From NCBI RefSeq assembly GCF_007655135.1, contig NC_045128.1:14648230-14712229 (forward strand): a DNA stretch of 64,000 nucleotides. Direction: 5' to 3'. Made by a program: the position numbers and the translations under genes. Under the pieces are notes generated by a model. The model worked only from the letters and a program-made list of their open reading frames with translations. It made no database searches and was not told where the DNA came from. Positions 37,230 through 48,340 of this stretch are shown one piece after another. The stretch comes from Punica granatum. Taxonomy: Eukaryota; Streptophyta; Magnoliopsida; Myrtales; Lythraceae. The first letter of the stretch is position 1, and the number at the start of each line of letters is the position of its first letter.

Positions 37230-38090
37230 TTATAATAGCAATTTTTTTTGTTAGGTTACAAGATGTTCTCAATTTGTTGACTGAACTAATCTGATTCGAG
37301 TTTTAACTTACTCTATCCACGAAGTGTTTTCAATAAATTTTAAACCATTGGTATAAGTAAAACCAACCACTAAGAGTTCAATTTGCTATCGGGACATGTT
37401 TTAGCGGTTAGGATTGTAGTAACATTATCATTAGTCGATTTGAAAAATGAATAACTCAAATTACCTAATTGTAGATCTCTACACCAGCACTAAGATACAC
37501 AATTAAATAAAAAACAAAATTATTAAACTAACGTGAGGTTTCTTCAGTAAATTACAAAATTTTGAAATAAAATATACAAACATTAAAATAATTTACACAT
37601 ATTTCGAGGGAGTTCACATAATGTTTTAGTAAAAACTATTTTTACATAAATTTTTAGTAATTTACTTAATTGTATGGTATGTATGACCATTTCTTTTGAT
37701 TATAACGAACTTCATTTTTCAACAGCACTACTTGATTAATTGTACTTAAGAAAAAAATGATAAAACAAAAATATTCAAGTGAATCTACCCCAAAAAGAAA
37801 AAAAAACATACTGATCAAACTTACATCTCACCGTGGTTAACTAAACTAGAATTGTTTCAAATAATTCCACATTGCTAATAACTTCGTTTTCAGATTTCTT
37901 TACCCCGTACCTAATACGTACGATTAAGTTCAATACATTAAGCTATACCACAGACCAAACCGATCGACATAAGAAAATTATGACTGTTCTACAAAAATGA
38001 ATACAAGAAAGTATAATTTGTTTATAATTATTTTGGGTGTATCGTGATATTCTGAAATCGAATGGCCCCAATTATTCCAATTCGAGCCAA
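37230..38090. other. AT-rich spacer between the two repeat copies
   Basis: No coding frame or bounded repeat recognised. Confidence 0.4.
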
Positions 38091-38225
38091 GTCGGCCCTC
38101 TAAAGAAGTAAAACTCTCACAGCATAGATTTTCTTTATTTATAAGACACGAACCCGAGACCTTACTTAAGGGAATAAGTGTCGAACCGCTTGAACTAATT
38201 CATGTTGATAATTTGTTTATAATTA
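38090..38225 (-). mobile_element. tRNA-derived SINE (minus strand)
   Basis: On the minus strand, an A box (TAGTTCAAGCGGTTCGACAC) is followed by a B box (TCTCGGGTTCGTGTC) at the expected spacing for a tRNA-derived SINE. The body continues for about 80 bases. TSDs were not defined. Confidence 0.6.
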
Positions 38226-38650
38226 TATTTTTTAAAGCAGTAACAAAAAATGAAAACAACGATCCTTTCTTTTCCCTCTTTAATTTACTTTTCTTCCCCT
38301 TTTAATAGGCTGAGAGGGAAAAGTTTTAAAGGATAATGGAATATCGACTATGGGGATAATCTATCCATCTTTCTTATGCGTGAGGGTTCCTATTTCTATT
38401 GTCTTCTTATTCTTTCTGAAAGTATGATCCGAAATAAGACTCTTAAAAATTTTAATCGATAAGCAACAAGTCTGTAATCGAATTTCATGTGAAGTTTTGA
38501 ACCAATCCCACAGGATAAGGGAGAATACATGCCTCTCAGCAATGGAGAGAATACATCCCATCTATATCATCGTGGTGATATATACTGTTGGGTGGCAGTT
38601 GCAGAATTTAGTTTAAACTTGCATCGTAAATTAAGAAATATATAGATAAT

Positions 38651-39325
38651 AGAGTAAAATGCACTTTGCCCCTGATTTACGATGAGAGTTTGGGTTTACC
38701 TCTTGACCTTCAAATTTTTGTAGAACACCTCCCAACCTTACCGGAAAATAAGCTCAACCAATTTTTGATCAAAATTCCGGCAAAAAAAGAGCACATGCCA
38801 CTCACATATCAAAATAAAAGGATAAATTTGTCTTCCTAAAATAATAACCTGAAAAAAAGAGAGAGAGAGAGAAAGAAAGCATATGAACTATTGAAATTAG
38901 GGCGTCGATCTCCTCCAATCCAGCGTCGATCTCGTCTAGCCCACGCCTTCTCCCCCGACGAGTAAAGAAGCTTGCACCATCTCCAGCCGCCGGAAAGGAT
39001 ATATCGTCCTACGTTATATAGTACATAGCTGAAGCAGCCAACTTGAAAATACCCATCTCTCTCCCTCATCTTTCTTCAACAATATGCGCTGGTTTGAACG
39101 GATGGACCTGTGACTTGTGAGATAATGATGCATCTTTGAATGCAAAAACATTATAGAAAAAAAAAATTGCAGGGCTCTACTCACGTGAGTTTTCCAATTG
39201 GTAGTGGTACATATCTCCGACTTTGTTTAGTGGAGCAGAGTCGGGGCAATTTTTTTTTATTTCCTCTCTTTCGTAAAGGAAAGAAATCAAACCATTTAAT
39301 TTCTTTATATGAAATAATAATTTGT
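38651..39325. other. Intergenic; possible MITE half
   Basis: GTAAAATGCACTTTGCCCC near 38654 resembles the start of a plant MITE, but no matching right end was found. A GA-rich run lies near 38860. No gene recognised. Confidence 0.35.
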
Positions 39326-39329
39326 TAGA

Positions 39330-40500
39330 CCGCTAATCTTTTAAAATTTTGATGTGATCCTAGTTCACAAAATTAGTGCCTTATATTGATGTTTTTGGAA
39401 ATCATATGTATAGATAACTAATTATTTTAATTAATGGACGTTGCATATTTACTGATCCATCAATATAGTACAAAGATATGGATGTACAAACTTCGTTTTG
39501 TACATTTTTTTAGATAATATTATTCAAAATCATCATGTCACACGCTAAATTTTGCTTCTAATATGCTCATAAATTTGTATGCTTAGCGTGTTCTTTTAAT
39601 TTACATATATGCTTAATTAATTATATTTTAATAAATTATTGGATTAATAACAAAAAAAGTACAAAATTTTCACATTTTAATAATTTTAGCACGAACTTTT
39701 TTCCTTAACCTATAAATGTATAAACTTTTGATTTGAAAATAATTCTAGCACGGCGTCAAATTTTCCATTAATTTAGATGGAATCAAGGATATAAAGGGTG
39801 CCAACAACCTAATCGGGGGGGAAGGGCGCCACAGATCCCAATCCGAGGGGGAGGGGGGATGGCTGGAAACGAGGACCCCACCCCCCGAATTCGGTAGAAC
39901 CCTCAAATTGGTGATTCTCCCGTTCGGACAAGTGGAGCCACGACCCCGCCCATCACCCCCGATTGCGGTCGCCTCCACCCTATTAGGTTTGTCGTCGCCC
40001 TTTGTGGCCTCGAGTCCTTTCAAATTAAGGAAAACTTTAACGTTGTGCTAGAATTGTTATCAAATCGAAAGTTTGTACATTTTTAGGTTAAGGAAAAAAG
40101 TTCGTGCTAGAATTGTTAAAATGTGAAAAGTTTGTATTTTTTTGTTATTTACCCTAAATTATTCTAATACATATTTTCACATTTTTGTTTGATCTTTTGT
40201 TTTCAAAAAAATTAAGTATAGTCGGTGCATTTTTTGATAGTATTTACGACAAAACAGTGACAATTTTACTATATATAATTATTCCCATTTATCTAATTCT
40301 CGTTAAACCATTTTAATTATCATTCTTTGCTTTTAATTTTCTAGTAATTATTAAGGGATTTAGTTACTTTTAATGCTACATTTAATGTTCATATATACAT
40401 CCATCCATCCATATATCCAGACATACATATATATGTTGTATACGTAAAATTGACTCCTATTATAATAAATGATCCGTCATTAAAGGAAAAAAAATTAAAA
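39330..40500. repeat. Dispersed AT-rich repeat, copy 1 (interrupted by MITE)
   Basis: Outside the MITE at 39641-40154 this block aligns with 42620-43700: TTCGTTTTGTACATTTTTTTA, TGCTTAATTAA, ATTAAGTATAG, TTTTGATAGTATTTA and TCAATTTTACTATATATAA-type landmarks occur in the same order. It contains the undisturbed counterpart (GGGATTTAGTTAC, near 40354) of the site where copy 2 holds a solo LTR. Confidence 0.8.
39632..40163. mobile_element. Mutator-like MITE with perfect 9-bp TSD
   Basis: Element 39641-40154 (514 bp), flanked by a perfect 9-bp TSD TAAATTATT (39632-39640 and 40155-40163). It starts GGATTAATAAC and ends in the reverse complement of GGGTAAATAAC. The arms include CACATTTTAATAATTTTAGC and its complement. 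The homologous unfilled site is seen in copy 2 of the surrounding repeat (TAAATTGTT near 42923). The family is the same as 24649-25049. Confidence 0.92.
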
Positions 40501-41160
40501 TAATCTTTTAAAGGATATAACTATTAATCTAATTTATATCATAAGATTAAAAATATTATAATACATCAAATTATGATAATATAAAATTTAAATTTTTGAA
40601 ATAATTAGATCATGAATTTTATATTTAAAAAATATATAAACGAGTTTGTGTATATATACAATAGATCTCTCTGATATACATATGATAAATATATATATAT
40701 AATTATAGACTAACTGAGAGATATGAGTTATATATTTATTAAATCATTCAAAATTAGTCTCATTTTAATAATTGATTATTTTGAAATTGATCATCAAAAA
40801 TATTTTATTGTTAAGAAGTAAATAAATTTTCGAAAAATTAGAATAATTTTATAAGAAATGTTATACAAATGTACTAAAACGGACATATACAATGCAAAGG
40901 ATATAGAAACCACAAAATTTTTTAATTGGCCATAAATAGAATTTTCACAGCAAGTGATCCTATAAAGGAAAAATTTTATAATATATAACTATATGAACTC
41001 AATCTCATAAATAAAATAAAAATAAGTCTGACAAAAAACTAATTTACTGAGCTTAATTAATACAAGTGACTAATTTACTAATTAGATGAGTCATTCTGAA
41101 TATCAATATCTTCAAAGATATCGCAAATTATCTTAGGAAAAATTTATAAAATATCTGTTA
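40501..41160. other. AT-rich intergenic DNA
   Basis: No gene or bounded repeat recognised. Confidence 0.45.
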
Positions 41161-41164
41161 AAAA

Positions 41165-41936
41165 TTAACACTTGGTTTTTTTCCTTTTAAATAGGCAATA
41201 ATTCGTAGGGATTCCCTCTAAATGCAATGGAATATTCAGCTGTAGTACAAAAAAAACACACTTTCTTTCTATGTTAGCGGCTAATGACCAATCAACACAG
41301 TCCCAGCCGAAGATATAGTCGACAGTTCCCTCGATGCAGTAGTCCTTGAGCAAGCACGGTTGTCACATACGGTAGTCCCTCGAACTGGCAGTTGCATAAT
41401 GCTGATTTGTTGCCCGGGATCTTCACTGCAACTGCTTGCTCTCTCGAGTTCGTCCTAGTTGGCCATGGCGACATGTTCTATAAATTAATTAACCACTAAA
41501 ACGTAACTAATTAGTTAATGCATGATATCACAAGTCATGCAATTTCATTCATTGAGACGTATGGACCTATAATTTGGAGGAATATCGTGCAGACATACCA
41601 CGACAATGATATTGGCAACGACAACGTAGTCAGATTCCACAATCAAGGTGGTTGTCCACGGTGCCGAATTGTGCCACATAATGCGTCGAGCGAGATCATG
41701 GGCATGAACTGGGGAATCCATGTAGGCTAATAAAGGTTTTGCTTTGGTCAATCTTAAACTCCAGGTTCGATGGACACAATGACACACCTTCTGTTGCCGG
41801 CCTCAATACTATGGACAACCTCCGAGATGTTCTAGAAGTCACCCGAACCATCTTTTCAGACCCAGATCACCTTGGGTGCTGCCTCGGCTCCCTCAAGGTT
41901 CGAGTCGAGCTCTCCCTTTGCACACTATACTGCAAT
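41165..41936 (-). pseudogene. Pectinesterase (pectin methylesterase) pseudogene fragment
   Basis: On the minus strand, from 41936 downwards: AKGELDSNLEGAEAAPKVIW, a stop, KDGSGDF, a stop, NISEVVHSIEAGN; then, after frame changes, TTTLIVESDYVVVANI; then, across an intron-like gap, SREQAVAVKIPGNKSALCNC; and DYCIEGTVDYIFG. These match successive blocks of plant pectinesterases, including the region with the catalytic Asp (VDYIFG). At least two in-frame stops and several frameshifts break it, and the C-terminal half is missing. Pectinesterases demethylate cell-wall pectin; this copy cannot. Confidence 0.85.
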
Positions 41937-42600
41937 TAATAATCTTCATTAACTTAGTTGGTAAGACACTAGTGTTTTGCCTACGCAAAGTATGTAATTT
42001 GATATATTTTACTTAAATTTGTAAAAATTTGTATTAAAACATTTTTATTTGAATTAATTCATACTTTGTATGTTTACTAACAATTAAAAGCTATTAACAA
42101 TGGTTGAATAGACTCACAAATACGTGAACATACATACATACATATATAAATAAGTATGTATATACATAAATATAAATATGTATTCACATATCAAGCAAAA
42201 AAAACAAAGAATTCATATAAAAAATAGTCGATGTTAAATATCAATGCGGATGGAAAGTTTTCAAAATTTCTCGTATTATGATTTTATTAGAAAATATAGA
42301 TTTAAAATAATCATCTATAATTCTATAAAAATTAATTATACATATTAGATTAAAAAATTTAATGCATAATAAATGTATAAATTCCATTGTACTTTATGTA
42401 TAGCACTTGTCTAACCCGCGCATTGCACGAATTTGTTTTTAATATTGATTATTCACGATTTTAGAATATTTAACAGGGACTAAAGTATTAGACTCATTTT
42501 ATGTAGTTTAGTGACAACTTGCTTGTATTTCTATGTTTTAAAGTGCATTGAATATTTAATTTCTTTTTAAAAATATAATATTTGTTTTATGTGATTACTT
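41937..42600. other. AT-rich intergenic DNA with a possible Helitron-type hairpin
   Basis: Near 42413 the minus strand reads TTCGTGCAATGCGCGGGTTAG, a GC-rich near-palindrome in AT-rich surroundings. It resembles the hairpin near Helitron 3' ends, but the CTRR terminus is not clear. Confidence 0.3.
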
Positions 42601-42619
42601 TTTTCACTTTTTATGCAGA

Positions 42620-43700
42620 TCCTTATTTCTCAAAGTTAGAGTCTATATTGATGATTTAATTGGAAATTTCATGCATAGGTAACTTATTATTTTATTTAAA
42701 ATATACTGCATATTTATTTAACTATCACTGTATTACAAATATATATATATAAAAAAATCCTGTTCAAGTAGGCAAATTTCGTTTTGTACATTTTTTTAAT
42801 AATACTAAACATTCACTATCTTTATTTCACCGTTAAATCTTGCTTTTTGATAGGCTCGTAAATTCATATAATTAGTGTGTTCTCATAATTCAAATGCTTA
42901 ATTAACTATTTTTAGTATAAATTGTTCTAATATATATTTTTATTTTTTATTTGATCCATTGTTGTCTTATAAAAAAATTTAAGTATAGATGGTGCATGTT
43001 TTGATAGTATTTATAGCACAATGTTGTCAATTTTACTATATATAATGATTCTCATTTATTTATTTCTTCTTAAATATTTGTAATCATCATTCTTTATTTT
43101 TAATTTTCTTTTAATTAATAAAGGATTTTGATGGAGAAAACGAGAAGACCATATGATGGTTCTAGAATACAATTAAAGACTGTTGGACTGAAACAGAAGA
43201 GTCATTTCGTGCTTAGTTTTCTGAGTCATTTCTGCATTAAATAGGTTCAAATAAGATGTCATTGGAAAGCCCTAGAAGTCTAGTTTCCAATGAATCAAAC
43301 TGTTCGTAATTTGGAATTGTCTAGGAAAAGTTATTGTCATTTTCGTGAGTCGTGTCCAGAAAATCCGAGAAGATAGAATTAGAGTTAATGGAGTGTCTTG
43401 GGAAGATAAAAAGTCCTTGTGTCCTTGTTCTATAAATAGGATGATCTTGTAAGGATATGGGCAAGTCATCTTTGAAGTAATCAATTTATATTTTAGAGTA
43501 ACTCATTCTTTGAGTTGTTCTTCTCTGACTTCGAATAACTTAGGTGGATTCCTAAGGTTCTTCGGGTCGTTCGCTCGTTGTTTTGGGGGCTTGGTCCTCT
43601 CTTCTCTCCTTACCGCCATCAGATTTAGTCACTTGTAATGCTATATTTAATTGTATTTTTGCACTCAAATTGATGTTCATATATATAATTATTAAATAAT
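42620..43700. repeat. Dispersed AT-rich repeat, copy 2 (interrupted by solo LTR)
   Basis: Aligns with 39330-40500 as described there. It carries a single uninterrupted TAAATTGTT where copy 1 holds a MITE, and is itself split by the 493-bp solo LTR at 43129-43621. A third, more diverged copy occurs at about 43860-44110 (CTCATAAATTTTTATAATTT, GTATAAATTGTTGTAATAT). Confidence 0.8.
43124..43626. mobile_element. Solo LTR with perfect 5-bp TSD
   Basis: The element, 43129-43621 (493 bp), starts TGATGG and ends CCATCA, a perfect 6-bp terminal inverted repeat with canonical TG...CA ends. A 5-bp TSD GATTT (43124-43128 and 43622-43626) flanks it. A TATA box (CTATAAATAGG) lies near 43430, and the 3' part is a CT-rich leader, as in LTR U3-R-U5. 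The paralogous site at about 40354 (GGGATTTAGTTAC) is empty. No internal region is present. Confidence 0.9.
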
Positions 43701-43859
43701 ATTTTCATTTTGAAAATTAAGACTTTTTCAAGTGAATTAACTTAAGCACATTTAATGGTACTAAGTGACCTTTATTATATATATAGATAGATAGATAGAT
43801 CGATATAGATCTAGATATAGATTCAAAACCCTTATTTCATACTTTAATTTTTTTAATAT

Positions 43860-44110
43860 ACTCATAAATTTTTATAATTTGTGGGTTGTGACAATCTATG
43901 TATATGCTTAACCAATTATTGTCGAGTATAAATTGTTGTAATATTTATTGTAATATTTGTTTATTAGAACCATTTGTCATATTAGAAAATTTTCAAGTGT
44001 AATTGTTGCATTTATTAATAAAAAATTATTGCAAAACGTAGTTAAATTTTGCATGATTCTATTTTCATATATCTATATTTATTTCTTATATCATTCAAAT
44101 ATATTTGTGA
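43860..44110. repeat. Dispersed AT-rich repeat, copy 3
   Basis: Diverged copy of the 39330/42620 repeat, with the same order of CTCATAAATTT, ATGCTTAA, GTATAAATTGTT and AATTTTCAAGTGTAATTG-type blocks. Confidence 0.55.
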
Positions 44111-44350
44111 AATACAAATTTTCTTACTAAGAGTAACAGTGAGATGTTTCAATAATTAATTGTAGGTTTAAATAATACTTTTAATAAAATTAGGCTAATT
44201 TTAAATAGTAAATTAACAATTTTGCATCTACTTTTCTTTTGTAATAAGTATAATACGTTTATTTAATATTAATGGATTGCAAAATTAGCCACATTTTGAG
44301 GTATTATGCACACTTATTTTGAAGGAATCTTTCAAATGTTAAATGTTTAT

Positions 44351-44846
44351 TTTTTTATAAGGGTAATTACACTGGTGGTCCAAAAAGTTTTACTAATGTA
44401 TCAAGTTGATCCAAATTTTTTTTTTGCTACTTGATAGTACAAAATGTTTCAAAAGTGTAACATGATAGTACAAACCGTTATCTCACCATTGACACCGTCA
44501 AGCGAAGCTGACGTGGCCGAAACGTGGCCGACACGTGGCTCTGATATGTTTTTAAGAGTTGGTGGAACGTTACATGATGGTTCAAACTCTTTTGAAATTA
44601 TCACTTAATGGTCTAAAATGTTTTACAGATATAACATAATGGTACAAAATATTTCTTTAATTAACTTAAAGTCCACCCATGTTAATGGCGAGATGACGAC
44701 GTCAATGGCGAGATAACGGTTTGTACTATCATGTTACAATTTTGAAATATTTTGTACCATCAAGTAGCAAAAAAAAAACTTTTTGGACCAACTTGATACA
44801 TTAGTGAAATTTTTTGGACCACCAGTGTAATTACCCCTTTTTTATA
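44351..44846. mobile_element. Mutator-like MITE with perfect 9-bp TSD
   Basis: Element 44360-44837 (478 bp), flanked by a perfect 9-bp direct repeat TTTTTTATA (44351-44359 and 44838-44846). It begins AGGGTAATTACACTGGTGGT and ends in the reverse complement of GGGGTAATTACACTGGTGGT. The inner arms contain TACTTGATAGTACAAAAT and its complement. There is no coding sequence. Confidence 0.92.
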
Positions 44847-45316
44847 TGACCATAAATTTATGAAATCGGTAATTTGCTATTATATTTTTTTGAAAATATT
44901 ATATATAAATTTTAATTGTTCAGGTTTTCTCTAATAAATACTTTCTTTTTAAAAATAAAAGTATTTAATGTTCCCTTTGGTTTTATAGTTTAATTCTAAA
45001 ATTTCAACTCAATTTTAACTCAAATCGCTACAATGCAAATAATACTATTACAAGTCAAAATAGTGGGCCCCATATAATATCCCACATACAACCTCATTTT
45101 AATATAACATCTACTCCATTCCCTCATTCGCGTGTTAAGAAAGAAAAATTGTTCATCTACAGGAACAATCCTTAGAGGAATATATCGAGACGGAAATTTT
45201 TTGCATAAATTGGGAGAATTACATTCATTGCATTTGCCTTACTTTATTAATTAGCAGTACAACATGAAAATATAAGTACGCGCACATAAATTCCAAATAC
45301 AAATAAAAAGCCAAAT

Positions 45317-46665
45317 TTATTGGTGTCTTCTTGTTTCCACTTGCCATATTTGATTTGCAATACGGTTTCGTACTTCATCCATTTCTGTGCTTGTCATATC
45401 TTCCTCAATCCGGATTCTAGGTTGATGAGAAGGACTTCAAAATTCATTGTAATCTTGCCACGCATTACCATACACTTCGAATAACTTATCGTGGTAATTA
45501 TTAATCCGAATAAAATTGTGCAATATAAAGCACGCAAGAGCAATTTGACATTGTCAATACAGTGTGAAATTTGTCATTAATCTCAATATTTCAAATCTGT
45601 TCTTCAAAATCTTAAAACACCGTTCAATAACATTATGAACGGGTGCGTAGCGCTGATTGAACCACTCTTTCTTCATCATTGGAGAATCGTCGTCATTAAA
45701 ATCACTTCAGTGATACCATTCCCCTTTGTAGGGAACCAAATAACCTGGAATATTGGGGAACCCCGTATCGACTACATAATATTGTTCTGCAAGCACACAT
45801 ATATAACCAATATATATATGTATTTACATGTATTTATCGAAATACAAAAGAGATTGACATGAAACATGCGATATGAACAAGAAGAACTTACCATCATGTG
45901 GAGTGGGGAATAATTCCAATCTTTGCGACATCGGAAAGAATTCTCGAGTCATGTACCGAACCCTCTCATCCGGTCATGACATATGGGAAGATCATATGAT
46001 GCGAACAAATAACGAGTACATTTTGTGTAATTTCGCTATTTCGATCGCAATAAGCGACTTTTTTCTCTTTCGATACACAAGTAGCCACATTGTTTCCATC
46101 GATAGCGTCGATGCAATCCTGCAGTAGTAATTCCATAAATACAGTATAAACTAAAAATTAATTGAAGTTTATCTCTTCTTTTGTAAGACACATACCTTAA
46201 AGAATGGGTATCACTTTTGGCATCGAATTTCAAGCTGCACATCAACGTTATTCTATCTTATGTATGTTGGTGCCAACGCATGAATTCATTGAAGTATTAT
46301 TCTGAAAGCCTGTGAGACCGTCTCCTTAGAATATTGAAAGCGTTCGACAACCATGGGAAATCAAGTACTGTGGGCAAGTACGAGTAAGAACATTCCGACC
46401 ATCTCCTCCACGGTGATACTATTCCTATTATTACTAATACCACATTGTGTTCTTAGCGCATTGCAGAGATTATGAAATATGTGAGGGTCAATCCTGAAAC
46501 TCTCGAAACACCTGGTGTTATTCCCAAGGACTTAAACAGTGAACTCTTTGCCTTGTAGACGTGAGTTTCTACATGGAATGGTCCGTCAGACCTGCTCTTC
46601 GGTCACTGCAATGTGCATCGCCACAAGGAGGAATCAATGATCTCTGCCGTAGTCTTCTTCGTCAC
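45317..46665 (-). pseudogene. PIF/Harbinger transposase pseudogene (DDE_Tnp_4)
   Basis: Reading the minus strand from 46665: RCFESFRIDPHIFHNLCNAL, VEEMVGMFLLVLAHST, FQYSKETVSQAFRIIL, DCIDAIDGNNV (first acidic residue), SEITQNVLVICSHHM, EGSVHDSRILSDVAKIG (second Asp), YYVVDTGFPNIPGYLVPYKG, APVHNVIERCFKILKNRF (third acidic residue), IALACFILHNFIRINNY, and a stop at 45319-45317. These are the conserved blocks of plant Harbinger transposases (HARBI1-type nuclease, DDE). Several in-frame stops and frame changes mean no active enzyme is made. A likely intron lies near 45790-45890. Confidence 0.88.
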
Positions 46666-46919
46666 TTGATTTATTATCATTTCATGAAGAACTCCCATGC
46701 CTTGGCATTGTGTGTTCCCTTGAGCATTACAAATTATACCGATAAACAACATGGGAGATTATCAAAAGTTGACATAATATGTCGAAGGGAAGATGGTTTC
46801 AAATATAAAACAAATGCAATAGCAAAAAAAGCCATAAAGAGATATAAGATATATAATTGCATAGTTAAAATGAAACCAATCCAAGCAAAGCAGGTTCACA
46901 CACAACAAACATAAAATAG

Positions 46920-47515
46920 GGGTTTGGTCGATGTCATAACAAAATAACAATAACGAACAAAACAAACATAGGAGTAGATGCACCATGCCCGTTTAAGGGC
47001 AAACAAGGCGACGTGTAGCCATTCCTTCCTAGCACCATCAGGATAGCACGTGAAGAGATGCGGCGTTGTCTCATCAGCAAGACAAGCACTGTCAGTGATA
47101 TACTCGTCTAGGTAAATGGTGGCCTTTATGTCATTCAGCACAACCATGGCATCCTCGATACTATTCTTCACTAGTTTTTCTGGGCTTAACACAGATTTGC
47201 TTCTCTTGGATTCCCGAGGGTTTGGTCGATGTCATAACAAAATAACAATAACGAACAAAACAAACATAGGAGTAGATGCACCATGCCCGTTTAAGGGCAA
47301 ACAAGGCGACGTGTAGCCATTCCTTCCTAGCACCATCAGGATAGCACGTGAAGAGATGCGGCGTTGTCTCATCAGCAAGACAAGCACTGTCAGTGATATA
47401 CTCGTCTAGGTAAATGGTGGCCTTTATGTCATTCAGCACAACCATGGCATCCTCGATACTATTCTTCACTAGTTTTTCTAGGCTTAACACAGATTTGCTT
47501 CTCTTGGATTCCCGA
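46920..47515. repeat. Nearly perfect 298-bp tandem duplication
   Basis: Copy 1 (46920-47217) and copy 2 (47218-47515) are identical as far as I can read apart from one A/G difference (TTTTTCTGGGC versus TTTTTCTAGGC). Both contain GGGTTTGGTCGATGTCATAA through CTCTTGGATTCCCGA. The duplication falls in the second ORF of the Harbinger element, so that ORF has its C-terminal part twice. Confidence 0.95.
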
Positions 47516-47745
47516 GGGGTAGACTCCTTCTTCTTCCTGTGCAGACTAGCCTTGAACAGGTCGATGTACTCCTGCAACTGCAATGTAGTCGAGGAAACTC
47601 TTTTTTGCGCACATGACGACGGGATATTGAAACGACAGGGTCTTAAACCTCATGAACCGGGTCATCACTATTGCCGAAGCCCTCTTTCGGATCAATTGGT
47701 TCTTTCCCACGCTTGTCTGTGCTGCTAGGAACTCCTCTTCCATTC
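46930..47745 (-). pseudogene. Second ORF of the Harbinger element (Myb/SANT-type accessory protein, likely)
   Basis: Minus-strand frames give MEEEFLAAQTSVGKNQLIRK in an upstream frame, then SLHRKKKESTPRESKRSK, EKLVKNSIEDAMVVLNDIKA, LADETTPHLFTC and ARKEWLHVALFALKRAW. The block with a small helical segment followed by ...RKEWL... resembles the C-terminus of Myb/SANT-like ORF1 proteins that partner with Harbinger transposases. The Myb domain itself was not found. The tail is repeated by the 298-bp duplication. Frameshifts are present. Confidence 0.5.
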
Positions 47746-48089
47746 ATTCATAAGTTCCAAGGCTCTTCGGTGGGTCGGCGGATGAAATACATAGGGCACT
47801 TATTGTTGTTCATGATCCAAACAATTATACCAACTATGGATAATGCTTGCTCCCGTTGGACCTGAAAGTCTTGAAGTTGTTGTGCTTTTGTAGGTTCCAA
47901 ACACGTGAAATTGCTCAGTAAGAACTAGTTGGGTTCAAAGGAGCCACATACAAAAGAGTCACAACTATCAGAAAATCGCCAGTGTACTTTCATAAACTTG
48001 TCCCAAACATCAACACTTGCCTTTATGGTGTTGGTTATGGCATCCCGACCATATTCACATATGTTAACACAAGTGGAAGCTTATAAGAA

Positions 48090-48340
48090 CATCCACGGAA
48101 ATGCATCAAAGAAACATTGACGGAACCTACTAGTACATGTTGGTTGGAGATTACAAGCAGAAAAGCTACTGGTGCATCCATGGAAATACATTAGAAAAGC
48201 ATATGCAGAACCTACTAGTGCATGTTCGTTGGACATTGCAAGCAGAGAAGCTACTGGCGCATCCATGGAAAAGCATCAGAGAAACATGGGAGACACGATA
48301 CTAGTGCTTGTTGTTGGAGATTACAAGCATGGGAGCGCAA
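48090..48340. repeat. 85-bp tandem repeat, about three units
   Basis: Units start at CATCCACGG (48090), CATCCATGG (48175) and CATCCATGG (48260), an exact 85-bp period. They share ACCTACTAGTGCATGTT, TTGGAGATTACAAGCAG and GAAAAGCTACTGG blocks with scattered changes. They lie inside the Harbinger element. Confidence 0.88.

Larger units (their letters stand above)
36545..38650. repeat. Diverged direct repeat pair (36545-37225 and 38265-38650)
   Basis: The two blocks share GGAATATCGA(T/C)T, GGATAATCT, TTCTTATTCTTT, GAGAGAATACATGCC-type and GG(A/C)AGTTGCAG motifs followed by TTTAAACTT, in the same order. The second copy is shorter. Possibly two copies of an LTR or other dispersed repeat. No coding homology. 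Confidence 0.55.

Noticed and set aside
39745..40023. 92-codon minus-strand frame
   Set aside because: It lies wholly inside a TSD-bounded MITE and spans its GC-rich centre; not a gene by any visible criterion.
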